64,000 bases of DNA from Xestospongia bergquistia (lineage: Eukaryota; Porifera; Demospongiae; Haplosclerida; Petrosiidae). Every line of letters starts with the position of its first letter. The first letter of the stretch is position 1. The position numbers were made by a program, and so were the translations under genes. Below the pieces are notes generated by a model. It did not search any database. It was not told the origin of the DNA and saw nothing but the letters and a program-made list of their open reading frames with translations. Location of the stretch: assembly GCA_963965975.1 (NCBI GenBank), contig OZ014415.1:3539001-3603000 (forward strand), in the 5' to 3' direction. Of the stretch, positions 37,524-48,479 are shown one piece after another.

Positions 37524-37856
37524 TCACACCTCATTCTTATCTCTCCATCCAAAGTAAATCTTGTGCAAACACACCCCAACTGGTTTTAGGATCCAGAATG
37601 ACAAGACGTTTAGACAGCATGGAGGAAATATTTTTATGGAAAGACCACAATACAAGAATTGACTATAACTCATCAAGTTCTGTTTAAAAGTGGAATATAA
37701 GTAAAAGAAATTTGTCAATAAAATTAAATAATTTCTGCTCTTAAAAATAACAAGGTTATTGTTAGACTTGTTGGGCATAAAAAGCACAACAGGATCTTCA
37801 AAATCACTACAAACTATTATATTCCAGCAACTATTTGTAGCAGGTGAGGCAGCCAT
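37524..37856 (-). CDS. Candidate small gene, unrecognised
   Basis: A minus-strand start with a good context (GCCATGGCTGCC, bases 37,849-37,860) opens a frame of 110 codons beginning MAASPATNSCWNIIVCSDF. The first 39 residues look protein-like; the rest is Leu/Phe-rich and less convincing. A different frame downstream of an AG at about 37,690 reads SFHKNISSMLSKR, LVILDPKTSWGVF to a stop at about 37,537. The true gene may therefore be a first exon joined to that second block by a short intron. No family recognised and no clear donor was found. Confidence 0.3.
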   Translation of the reverse strand: MAASPATNSCWNIIVCSDFEDPVVLFMPNKSNNNLVIFKSRNYLILLTNFFYLYSTFKQNLMSYSQFLYCGLSIKIFPPCCLNVLSFWILKPVGVCLHKIYFGWRDKNEV

Positions 37857-38687
37857 GGAGACTATGACATTAAGCTTGTCCCATAGTCACATGAACAACG
37901 TACTTAATATTCATGACATCTGATTTAGTTAATTATGTTATCATGTATTATGATTGGCTCTCTACTATTCACTTATGTCACTTTACTATTGACTGTGAGT
38001 GTAATGAAATGATATTAAAGGTAAGATGGTCTATTAATATAGTATATACTAGACATTATGTTATACATTCACTATTTTAATGTAATGATGAAAGATTAAT
38101 ATTCTATTGTCTTCTCTTTTTAGATGTAAGGCATGTATGATAATATTATTGAGAAATAGGAGAACATTTGATGTTATCGCAGTTCCTAATGAATGTGAAT
38201 GAAAGTAGAGTAATTACTTGTTCGATTAAAGAATACTAAAAATGAAGACTCACTTATATTCATTCTTTTAATTGATAATGTTGAACAAGCTCTACTATAA
38301 CTACTTTCTTATTGTAAAGTTTTATGAGTCCACTTTTGGTTTTGATATCTTCAGAGTTTGAGTCAGTAATCTTAATTACAAGAGGAATAAGCCAAACTAA
38401 TTTACCTGTCATTACTAACTAAGGGACATTGATTTAAAATGCTGGATTTCCACATACTTGATTAATCAAAGTTGTAATGAACATATAATATATCCATTAC
38501 TGTGGAAACATTCCTGTCTTTAGCTGTTTCTCTTTTTATCAGTAAGTATTTAGCTTAAAAACAATCTAATCGTTTATTAACTCAGAACAAATTGCTTGTC
38601 TATAATACAATCTTAAAATAATTTCTGTATTTCATATTTTATACCTTTATTGATAAGATATTCACATTATCTGTCTGTTGTTAGTTA
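37857..38687. other. AT-rich stretch with no recognised gene
   Basis: I see nothing of note apart from AT-rich sequence. Confidence 0.5.
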
Positions 38688-38979
38688 TATAGGATCACAC
38701 ATGGCAATAATTACTAATTATGACAACCATAACAGACAACTGGAGCCATAGCTTGATATAAAATTGTTAGAAACTTATTATAATGCTTACATTATGTACA
38801 TGTATTAGCTAAGGTAGTTTGTATATACATTGTAGTATTATTGAGTGTCTCTTCTTTTATAATGCCAAGTAGAAAGAGATGATTTCTATAATATTAATAG
38901 ATGTTTGCTATATCAATAAGAAAAATTAGTTATTATGTAATAAAATAATAACAATGTAAGAGTGTGGTTTCTAAATTAA

Positions 38980-39019
<40 letters not shown>

Positions 39020-41151
39020 CACTTCCATTTAATTAGGGCTCTTTCCCAATGGTAGATAGAGAGAAGTGTTACAGTCATTAGATTAAGTGATGTCATAGCA
39101 ATGTCATCACACTATTAACCTGATAGGAACCATGAAATGGTGAAGAGACCAATGCAATTGTTATTACAACATTGTTTGTTTCATTTCCTTTAGTTTGATT
39201 ACTTCCATTTAATTTTGAAATGGAAAAGGAATATCTCAAATTATACACTAAAAATAGTATTTTGTCATTTCAACTGTTGTCTTTGTTACCAGAACATCAA
39301 TATGATGTAAACCCAATATATTGAGTTACTACAATGCCCTAAACTGGTTAAACTCAGTATATATAAAGCCTACTAGAAGCCAAAAAGTGCTCTTTGTAGT
39401 TTATGTCCAATAACTTAAACCATGAGTAACAGAGAGATACTACTTCATCTTAACTAACTACATGGGTTAGTTCAGTTAAAATAGTATCTACTTATAGCTT
39501 CAATTCAAGTCATGATTCAATTACTAAAGCAAAGTGGGTGTAAAACCAATGTGGTTGTAGATGGGTCCTATGTATATTGAGTTATGCTAGTTTTGACCTT
39601 TTAGCAACTTAGAATTAGCTAGCTTATATCATATTTTCATTTAAAATGACAAAATACTTTTTTCAATGTACAATGGGATGTTTAATATCTTTGGCCAAAA
39701 ACTAAAGAAAGTTATAATTATAATTATAGTAATTTATTTTGATCGAATAAACTCATAATAGATGTTAACTATAGATTCATTTGTACTTGTTGTTAAATAA
39801 ATTCTCAGTGATATTAATGAACTCTTACAAACCATTTATATAATTTTATGAATTGGAAATTTCTATGTAAAGTGATAAACATTTTGAGTTTAAACTTAAG
39901 CTGTTGTACAAAACAGACTCGTCTTAGTCTCAGATATTCCGAACAGTGAATGTTTTGTGGAATTTTTCAGCACTACATGTCATAAACATTGATCTATTAT
40001 AAGACATTAACAACCAATATGTAGTTTATGTCACAGTGTACTACTATAGAATCCAGAATTATAATATGAATTACTTACTGTACAATTTGTTGATATGTTG
40101 TCTGTATTATTACGAATGACAAATTATATAGTTAGTAATTCACATGAACTTTGGGTTCCATAGTAATCTGCCAATGTAATCTCAACCTATTAAGTACATG
40201 TGTGCGTGACCACATGGATTACATAATACTTTAACACTTGTAAGATGTACCAAGATTTTCACTTGGGAGCATCATGCAACTATTTAGATATATTAATTTA
40301 GCATTCATAATAAAGTAGTGTAGCTTCACTGTAAGTGTGTCTTGTTGTATAATGGCCAATATAGCACTTTAATGGTAAATTAATATTGTATTATAACTTG
40401 TAGATGCTAAGCCATGAACAACAGAATCTAAATGTGCTGCTTTTACATTTAAGTTAAGTGTTTTGTTATCAGTATGCTAGAGATTTCCTTAAAAGAGAAT
40501 GGTGCTTTAATGACATATCATTGACCAATATTTAAGCCAATACAGTAAAGAAACGGTAAACTTAAAACACTCTTTGTAGTGTGTAGTTTAATAGTAAAGC
40601 CAAATTCTTGTCTTGTAGTAAAACCAAGCTCCTTTGTTGTGGATGGTTGTTCAGTAATGTATATTGTATAATGTTAACAGTCATATTACATTACTACAAA
40701 ATTACCATTGTATAGTGCACATTCATAGTTTGTTTGACCTTCCTGGAAGAAACCTAAGTCATTTCAATTATATACACGTTTCATTTATCAAAGTGGATTA
40801 TTTATACTTTGATCATCCTGGCAACATGCCAGAGATTTTTCATTATACATGTTGATAGATGTGGTTACAGTACATAATTATATGGCAAATTACACAATAT
40901 GGGCTGAGACTACAACCACAAAGTACCACCTAAATTCATACATCTTTCTATATAAGTAGCATATACATCGTAAATTCAAATTAAACTATCTGTTAACACG
41001 TTAACATGCTTCAAGCCATGAACAACAGAATCTAAATATGCTGCTTTTACATTTAACTTAAGTGTTTTGTTATCAGTATGCTAGACATTTCCTTAAGAGA
41101 GAATGGTGCTTTAATGACATATCATTGTCCAATATTTAAGCCAATACAGTA
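38688..41151 (+). repeat. 2.46-kb direct repeat flanking the V8-like protease gene, left copy
   Basis: The segment matches 43,540-46,002 from TATAGGATCACACAT to GCCAATACAGTA. Differences are scattered substitutions and small indels, for example 8 bp (TACATATG) present only in the right copy near 43,687. It includes a (TC)n tract at 38,984-39,017. It contains no convincing gene; the 63-codon frame at 40,664-40,855 is repeated at 41,281 but looks accidental. Confidence 0.9.
38984..39017 (+). repeat. (TC)n microsatellite, left copy
   Basis: About 17 TC dinucleotides in a row, matched at 43,844-43,877 in the right copy of the direct repeat. Confidence 0.95.
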
Positions 41152-41620
41152 AAGAAACGGTAAACTTAAAACACTCTTTGTAGTGTGTACTTTGATAGTA
41201 AAGCCAAATTAAGAAGCCAAAAGTTTGTCTTGTAGCAAAACCAAGCTCCTTTGTTGTGGATGGTTGTTCAGTAATGTATATTGTATAATGTTAACAGTCA
41301 TATTACATTACTACAAAATTACCATTGTATAGTGCACATTCATAGTTTGTTTGACCTTCCTGGAAGAAACCTAAGTCATTTCAATTATATACACGTTTCA
41401 TTTATCAAAGTGGATTATTTATACTTTGATCATCCTGGCAACATGCCAGAGATTTTTCATTATACATGTTGATAGATGTGGTTACAGTACATAATTATAT
41501 GGCAAATTACACAATATGGGCTGAGACTACAACCACAAATACCACCTAAATTCATACATCTTTCTATATAAGTAGCATATACATCGTAAATTCAAATTAA
41601 ACTATCTGTTGACAGGTTAA
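40412..41620 (+). repeat. Tandem pair of a ~604-617-bp block upstream of the protease ORF
   Basis: Bases 40,412-41,015 and 41,016-41,620 are nearly identical. The second has a 13-bp insertion near 41,210. The block boundary is AACATGCTT. In the last copy this is the start codon region of the protease frame (ATGCTT at 41,622), while in the others it runs into CAAGCCATGAACAACAG. A similar arrangement occurs at 45,262 and 45,867 in the right direct repeat. The blocks could be duplicated upstream flank. Confidence 0.8.
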
Positions 41621-41621
41621 C

Positions 41622-42832
41622 ATGCTTTCTGCTGTGAGTGCCTCTTCCCTTCCTGAGTCTGCTTGTGGTAGAGATGAACGAGTAAAGGTAGATCCAAATA
41701 ATTCTCCCCCGTACAACTGGATATGCTCTCTGGTCATTACAGCTAAAAATGGAGAGAAATACGTTGGATCTGGGTTCAAGATTCACATTCCAAATATTAC
41801 TTGCAGTATCGTTGTGACTAGTGGCCACTGTGTTTTTCTTCATGGAGCGTATGCAGAAAACATTACTGTAACATTTCCTGGATATGCAGCTTCATAGCAA
41901 AAAAAGAAGACTTGTATGCATCTCCTGAATATATCCAGGATTCTAATGCAGACTATGACTATGGCCTTATTATTTTGAGTGGTAATAGTAACGAAGGTTT
42001 TGGTTGGTCTGCAATTGTTCCTGATAACAAATTATTGGAACGTATCGTAACCAACTGTGGATATCCCGTTGATAAATACCCATGGCCTCAAATGTGGATA
42101 ACGGGTGGAGAAATTACTAAAGTTACTAACAACAGACTTTTTTACATGAATGATGCAATGACTGGACAGTCTGGGAGTCCAGTCTACACTTGGTACAATG
42201 GCTATTGGACTGTTCTTGGAGTTCACAGTCATGGTGGCCAAGGTTGTCTAAACTCTGCAACTAGATTCACAAGCCAAATGATATATCGATTTCTTGAATG
42301 CACTTCGAATTTGAAAAAGTATGCATTGCGATCAGCGTATTTTACCGATGTATATATTCGTTGTGATGGTTACAATGTTGATAAAGATATTGGTGAAGGA
42401 AGCGGTATTGTCAACTGCCAGTATAAGCCACCCAAATCTTATGAGAATTTCTTCATTTATCCTGTGGAAGTTACTCCATCACTAGCGCTAGAGCAGACTT
42501 ACATAGTAGTACTACAAAACTGGTATTGGCAAAACGCATTCGTTCGTTTAGATGGCAGTGGTATGACTCAATTTGTGGGGAGTGGTGGTGGGGTGGTCAA
42601 TTGCCAGTGGAGTGGAATACCTGCACGATCTTATGAATCATTTATTCTCAAAAAAGAGCACAATGGAAGCTACTATTTTCGATCTGTAGCATTTCCACAT
42701 TGTTACATCCATCTTGATGGGAGTGGAGTTACTTCATCAGTTGGTAGTGGTGGGGGTGTAGTCAACTGTCAGTATTACGATTCTGGCAAGAAACCACTGT
42801 CATACGAACATTTTTTTCTGGAAGAGCAGTAA
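41622..42832 (+). CDS. V8-like serine protease with C-terminal beta-trefoil-like repeats (one frame break)
   Basis: Two consecutive frames (41,622-41,897 and 41,912-42,832) form one protein of about 396 residues. The trypsin-fold triad is visible: His in VVTSGHCV (residue 69), Asp in ADYDYGLI and Ser in TGQSGSPVY. The spacing and the GQSGSP context resemble V8/glutamyl endopeptidase-like (S1B-type) proteases rather than animal trypsins. Three repeats follow, each ending in a G(S/G)GxVNCQ pattern (CDGYNVDKDIGEGSGIVNCQ, LDGSGMTQFVGSGGGVVNCQ, LDGSGVTSSVGSGGGVVNCQ), as in a fascin- or ricin-like beta-trefoil. No signal peptide is seen, so an upstream exon may exist; a pyrimidine-rich AG precedes 41,673. 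One base appears to be missing near 41,893, where the frame changes before AKKEDLYASPEY. No introns are apparent. Confidence 0.8.
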
Positions 42833-42835
42833 AAT

Positions 42836-43539
42836 GACAGACTCTGTTATTGTAATAAGTGCAATAAGCCTCCATTTTGTATTAATTAGACTAATAATTA
42901 TTTTATTAATAATTATCATTAGCGTTATTTATAGATCAGAACTTTTTTAATGTACATATTATACTTTTGTTCATTGTTTAGATACATGAATAGGTAAACA
43001 GCTAGCAGGATGACTTAGTATCGAGGGTCATTGTTTTTTTGCTTTCAATTACTACTTTTATCATTATCAATATCATTGGTGAATTGAGAAAGAGCATTGA
43101 GATACCGTAAACAATAGTAAATTACAAATGATATCAACTTGTTTTGACATTGATATAAATGAGATACTTAAATGTCATTTTATATAGATTTGATATTGAC
43201 AAATATTACTGATTTGGTGTTCGTATGTTGATAGTATTCATATTAAAAATTCACCCAACAAAATAAAATATTATAACGCCAAACATTATCAACAGTCAGA
43301 GCAACTGTTTTCATTAGCGGCTTAAATAATGAAAGAAGTAAAAGCTCTATTTATACTAAGTACTAAGATGCAAAGTTTAAACATACTACATTTCTGTATG
43401 TGTTGCATGGGTGGTTGCTGCATGTCCAGAGCTTTGATCTTTTATGTTTCAGCATGATGTGTAGGTGGGCTGGTTTATATGGAAATTGCAGTAGTTTGTG
43501 GGAATAGGAATCATCTCACAGTTGATGGAGGAACGTTTG
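42836..43539. other. AT-rich stretch with no recognised gene
   Basis: This is the 3' flank of the protease. A short AT-rich inverted repeat (TAATAATTAT/ATAATTATTA) occurs near 42,890-42,920. No gene is seen. Confidence 0.5.
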
Positions 43540-43839
43540 TATAGGATCACACATAGCAATAATTACTACTTATGACAACCATAACAGACAGCTGGAGCCA
43601 TAGCTTGATATAAAATTGTTAGAGACTTATTATAATGCTTACATTATGTACATGTATTAGCTAAGGTAGTTTGTATATACATTGTACATATGTAGTATTA
43701 TTGAGTGTCTCTTCTTTTATAATGCCAAGTAGAAAGAGATGATTTCTATAATATTAATAGATGTTTGCTATATCAATAAGAAAAATTAGTTATTATGTAA
43801 TAAAATAATAACAATGTAAGAGTGTGGTTTCTAAATTAA

Positions 43840-43879
<40 letters not shown>

Positions 43880-46002
43880 CACTTCCATTTAATTAGGGCT
43901 CTTTCCCAGTGGTAGATAGAGAGAAGTGTTACAGTCATTAAATTAAGTGATGTCATAGCAATGTCATCACACTATTAACCTGATAGGAACCGTGAAATGG
44001 TGATGAGACCAATGCAATTGTTATTACAACATTGTTTGTTTCATTTCCTTTAGTTTGATTACTTCCATTTAATTTTGAAATGGAAAAAGAATATCTCAAA
44101 TTATACACTTAAAATAGTATTTTGTCATTTCAACTGTTGTCTTTGTTACCAGAACATCAATATGATGTAAGCCCAATATATTGAGTTACTACAATGCCCT
44201 AAACTGGTCTAACTCAGTATATATAAAGCCTACTAGAAGCCAAAAAGTGCTCTTTGTAGTTTATGCCCAATAACTTAAACCATGAGTAACAGAGAGATAC
44301 TACTTCATCTTAACTAACTACATGGGTTAGTTCAGTGAAAATAGTATCTACTTATAGCTTCAATTCAAGTCATGATTCAATTACTAAAGCAAAGTGGGTG
44401 TAAAACCGATGTGGTTGTAGATGGGTCCTATGTATATTGAGTTATACTAGTTTTGACCTTTTAGCAACTTAGCCTTATATCATATTTTCAGTTAAAATGA
44501 CACAATACTTGTTTCAATGTACAATGGGATGTTGAATATCTTTGGCCAAAAACTAAAGAAAGATATAATTATATAGTAATTTATCTTTGATCAGATAAAC
44601 TCATAATAGACGTTAACTACAGATTCTTTTGTACTTGTTGTTTAATGTATTCTTAGTGATATTAATGAACTCTTACAAACCATTTATATAATTTTATGAA
44701 TTGGAAATTTCTATGTAAAGTGATAAACATTTTGAGTTTAAACTTAAGCTGTTGTACAAAACAGACTCGTCTTAGTCTCAGATATTCCGAACAGTGAATG
44801 TTTTGTGGAATTTTTCAGCACTACATGTCATAAACATTGATCTATTATAAGACATTAACAACCAATATGTAGTTTATGTCACAGTGTATTACTATAGAAT
44901 CCAGAATTATAATATGAATTACTTACTGTACAATTTGTTGATATGTTGTCTGTATAATTACGAATGACAAATTATATAGTTAGTAATTCACATGAACTTT
45001 GGATTCCATAGTAATCTGGCGGATGTAATCTCAACCTATTAAGTACATGTGTGCGTGACCACATGGATTACATAATACCTTAACACTTGTAAGATTGTAC
45101 CAAGATTTTCACTTGGGTGCATCATACAACTATTTAGATATATTAATTTAACATTCATAATAAAGTAGTGTAGCTTCACTGTAAGTGTGTCTTGTTGTAT
45201 AATGGCAAATATAGCACTTTAATGGTAAATTAATATTGTATTATAACTTGTAGATGCTAAGCCATGAACAACAGAGTCTAAATGTGCTGCTTTTACATTT
45301 AAGTTAAGTGTTTTGTTATCGGTATGCTAGACATTTCCTTTAAGAGAGAATGGTGCTTTAATGACATATCATTGACCAATATTTAAGCCAATACAGTAAA
45401 GAAACGGTAAACTTAAAACACTCTTTGTAGTGTGTAGTTTAATAGTAAAGCCAAAAGATTCTCTTGTAGTAAAACCAAGCTCCTTTGTTGTGGATGGTTG
45501 TTCAGTAATGTATATTGTATAATGTTACCAGTCATATTACATTACTACAAAATTACCATTGTATAGTATACATTCATAGTTTGTTTGACATTCCTGGAAG
45601 AAAATTAAGTCATGACAATTATGTACTCATTCCATTTGTCAAAGTGGATTAATTATACTTTGATCATCCTGGCAACATCCCAGAGGTTTTTCATTATACA
45701 TGTTGATAGATGTGGTTACAGTACATAATTATATGGCAAATTACAAAATATGGGGTGAGACTACAACCACAAAGTACCACCTAAATTGATACATCTTTCT
45801 ATATAAGTAGCATATACGTCGTAAATTCAAATTAAACTATCTGTTAACACATTAACATGCTTCAAGCCATGAACAACAGAATCTAAATGTGCTGTTTTTA
45901 CATTTAACTTAAGTGTTTTGTTATCAGTATGCTAGACATTTCCTTAAGAGAGAGTGGTGCTTTAATGATTTATCATTGTCCAATATTTAAGCCAATACAG
46001 TA
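43540..46002 (+). repeat. 2.46-kb direct repeat flanking the V8-like protease gene, right copy
   Basis: This is the right-hand partner of 38,688-41,151, including the (TC)n tract at 43,844-43,877. It begins abruptly after GAACGTTTG and ends at GCCAATACAGTA, after which unrelated sequence follows. The two copies in the same orientation could recombine and delete the protease gene. Confidence 0.9.
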
Positions 46003-46028
46003 TAATCTAATATTGTTGGTTAACATAC

Positions 46029-46163
46029 CAATGGGGGCATGTGGAGGGGTTGTAATTTCCAACCTTTGACAATGATATTGTCTCCAGGGAACCCTGTGAG
46101 TTTTAGTGCAGTTTCTTTATCACCTGCCCTTTCTGTTAATTCAACCTGTTCGCTTGAAGACAT
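46029..46163 (-). CDS. Candidate first exon of an unrecognised gene
   Basis: A 45-codon exon starts MSSSEQVELTERAGDKETAL and ends in phase 0 at a strong donor (CCATTG then GTATGT at 46,028-46,023). Its composition is balanced and clearly protein-like, with an acidic N-terminus followed by GFPGDNIIVKGWKLQP. No family is recognised. The next exon should lie at lower coordinates, but the 2.46-kb direct repeat begins 27 bp away and contains no matching exon. Either the intron spans the repeat or the gene was cut by the duplication. Confidence 0.45.
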
Positions 46164-46367
46164 AGTGATAAAATGAAACATGAAGTTTGAATGTTTTATT
46201 CCAAAGTTATTATGATCATTAGATGTCAATTCTTGAACATACTAAAGGGTATATCATAGATATCACAGTGGTATATAAATGGCTCAGATTTTATGTACCT
46301 TGGAATACTTAGAATGATTATGTAGTTGATATTGGTTGTTATCTTATATCTTTTTCACCATCTATAG

Positions 46368-46945
46368 TTTCACCTACTCAAACTGATATACTTAAGTTTG
46401 GTAAGACTTGATCACATCTAAATTGTGTTTAAAGTTTTCTTTTAATTCTGGAATATATGAAGGTTTCTTACAAACAGTTATGTGTATAGTACTAGCATAT
46501 GTAGTAATAATATGATAGTAGTGATCAGTTTAACATTAATCAACTTTATTATCATTAAATGTTTCATGTAGACATAGAATCTAAACCTCCATACACTTTA
46601 TTAAGAAATACACATCTTTCAACAAATTTTTTATTTACTCCAAGTGGTTCTATAGTTACATCTACACCAATTGTTATAGGAGGTAAATAAACATAATGAT
46701 AAAATAATAAGTTGTCCATTTTATGTCAATTTAGGCTCTTGTTTGTCACTTAGTCTTAGGTATTCTATTCTAGCTATTAGCTATGTTGTGGTAGATCCCA
46801 GTCACCATCTTGTAGCATTAATGAATGCTATTGTGATCAACCCTGTCACATTGTTAAAGATTGTTTAGTGATGTTGCTGATAATGGTTGTCATTCTACTT
46901 ATTCTTCCTCTATTACAGTCTCACCTTCTCCAAATTATAGATTTG
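46368..46945 (+). CDS. Chain of short phase-1 exon-like blocks, unrecognised
   Basis: Three blocks have AG acceptors and GT donors and all keep phase 1 at both ends: 46,368-46,400 (SPTQTDILKF), 46,578-46,682 (KPPYTLLRNTHLSTN, then TPSGSIVTSTPIVIG) and 46,919-46,945 (SPSPNYRF). The first and third are similar to each other. Symmetric phase-1 exons are common in modular extracellular proteins. A further block from 46,735 (SCLSLSLRYSILAISYVVVD) lacks a clear donor. No family recognised. Confidence 0.35.
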
Positions 46946-47284
46946 GTATGATAAAATGAGAAGCATCTTGGTTCATATTTATAAGTATGTTTGGCTAAGA
47001 TTACTATATCCAACATTATATGTTCCATCTAACTTCAATTTGTGTAATGAGTACTTTCAAAACGATTATTGGATAATTTTTACTTATAACACATATTAGT
47101 TATACTATGTCAACAAGAGATGAAAGATAATAGCTTTGACCAAACTATGTACTGTAGCTCTTACTTACTCTATTTAGTGACTACTCAGCATATTATTTAG
47201 TTAATAACTAGGGTATTTCAATTCCCAGTATAGACACATCTGCTATGATAGTAATTATGATAATCAACATTATAACACAATCTA

Positions 47285-47757
47285 TAATATCAATGATATA
47301 GCTTGACGTATTTCTTTATGTGTTATATTTATTCCATGTACATTAATATCAAGTGTAATAGTCTTGGGTGAACTCAATGTCTTTCTTGCTTTATTCTTTA
47401 TAGTATCAAATGCATAAACATTTATATGAAGATATCCTTCTGATTGAACTTCTGTGCAATGTCAAGTTGTCAGTAATTAATACTAAATTATAATTTACCT
47501 TTTCTAGAACTTGATGTATCTTGTCTGAATCCAGTTTGGTTGTACCATCAGTAAAGGAACAGATCATACAAACAGTGATGAACGTTGTTCTAATGGTTGG
47601 TTTCCAATCATTCTCTATACTAGTGGTAATAAAATCATTGTGTAATACATGTGACACTTACCAGTGGTCAGTACAAACTTTGTTCCAAATGGCATGGTAC
47701 ACTTCACAACATTCTGATCACAACTAAGTATTACCACAGTAATACTTACTACACCTA
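47285..47757 (-). CDS. 3' exons of an unrecognised minus-strand gene
   Basis: Three blocks are visible on the minus strand: about 47,757-47,662 (VVILSCDQNVVKCTMPFGTK, donor GTAAGT), about 47,620-47,500 (ENDWKPTIRTTFITVCMICS, then TTKLDSDKIHQVLEK, donor GTAAAT) and 47,453-47,285 (VQSEGYLHINVYAFDTIKNK, then KTITLDINVHGINITHKEI, ending in a stop). The third block is the most protein-like. The reading phase between the second and third blocks does not match without a one-base shift. No family recognised. Frames on the plus strand over the same bases look like shadows. Confidence 0.35.
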
Positions 47758-47957
47758 CGGAAATAATTCACCCTATACAGATAGACTTAGTAGTGGTTAC
47801 TTATATTACTACTGTTGTTCAATAACTCTCTTGTATCTAGTACTAGTCCATGATGGTGTTATTGTTGGTATTATTATTAGTATTATTATCTTACTAATAC
47901 TAATAACAAATATTACAATAACTATAATCAATCTATTTAGTCATTTACCAGTTTGAC

Positions 47958-48479
47958 CATTTGGTAACTTATCATCTGATCTACAAACTCTTGAGACTCT
48001 TGAGACTTCTAAAATTGTTCTATATACTTTAAATCCTTGGTGAATTATGTACCTTAAAATGAACCTCATATTAGAAACCCTATTAAGTGAAGTAGACAAA
48101 ATGGGAGTAAACAATTAAAGTGATAATAGATTGAATGGTACTAAGTTAGTAAAATAAATAGGAGGATACTTACCATCAAACTTTCATTAACACTATAATT
48201 CCACTAGTTGATATTCCATTATTTATCTAATAATTACCTTTTGATCACTATGTGTTAATCAGCTGTATAATATATATCCTCCTTAACACAATATTACAAG
48301 ATATATTACATGATCAGTTAATGAACGAGGAGAGGAGTGTATAAACTTAAATTCACAATTAAAACTAGAGAAAGCAACATAAGCCAGAATCTTATGAGAA
48401 TGACAAATATCACTTACACCGATGAACTACACTGAGGCATAATTAGAGTGTGGTCCTGCCATAGTTTTACTGAAGCTGA
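47958..48479. promoter_or_regulatory. Upstream region of the kelch gene
   Basis: AT-rich sequence precedes the kelch start at 48,480. A minus-strand ATG (48,463; MAGPHSNYAS) lies only 17 bp from it in divergent orientation. I see no TATA box placed convincingly, and calling this a bidirectional promoter is speculation. Confidence 0.2.

Noticed and set aside
40664..40855. 63-codon frame repeated at 41,281-41,472
   Set aside because: It is identical only because the ~610-bp block is duplicated. No motif is present, and the right-hand direct repeat does not keep the frame.
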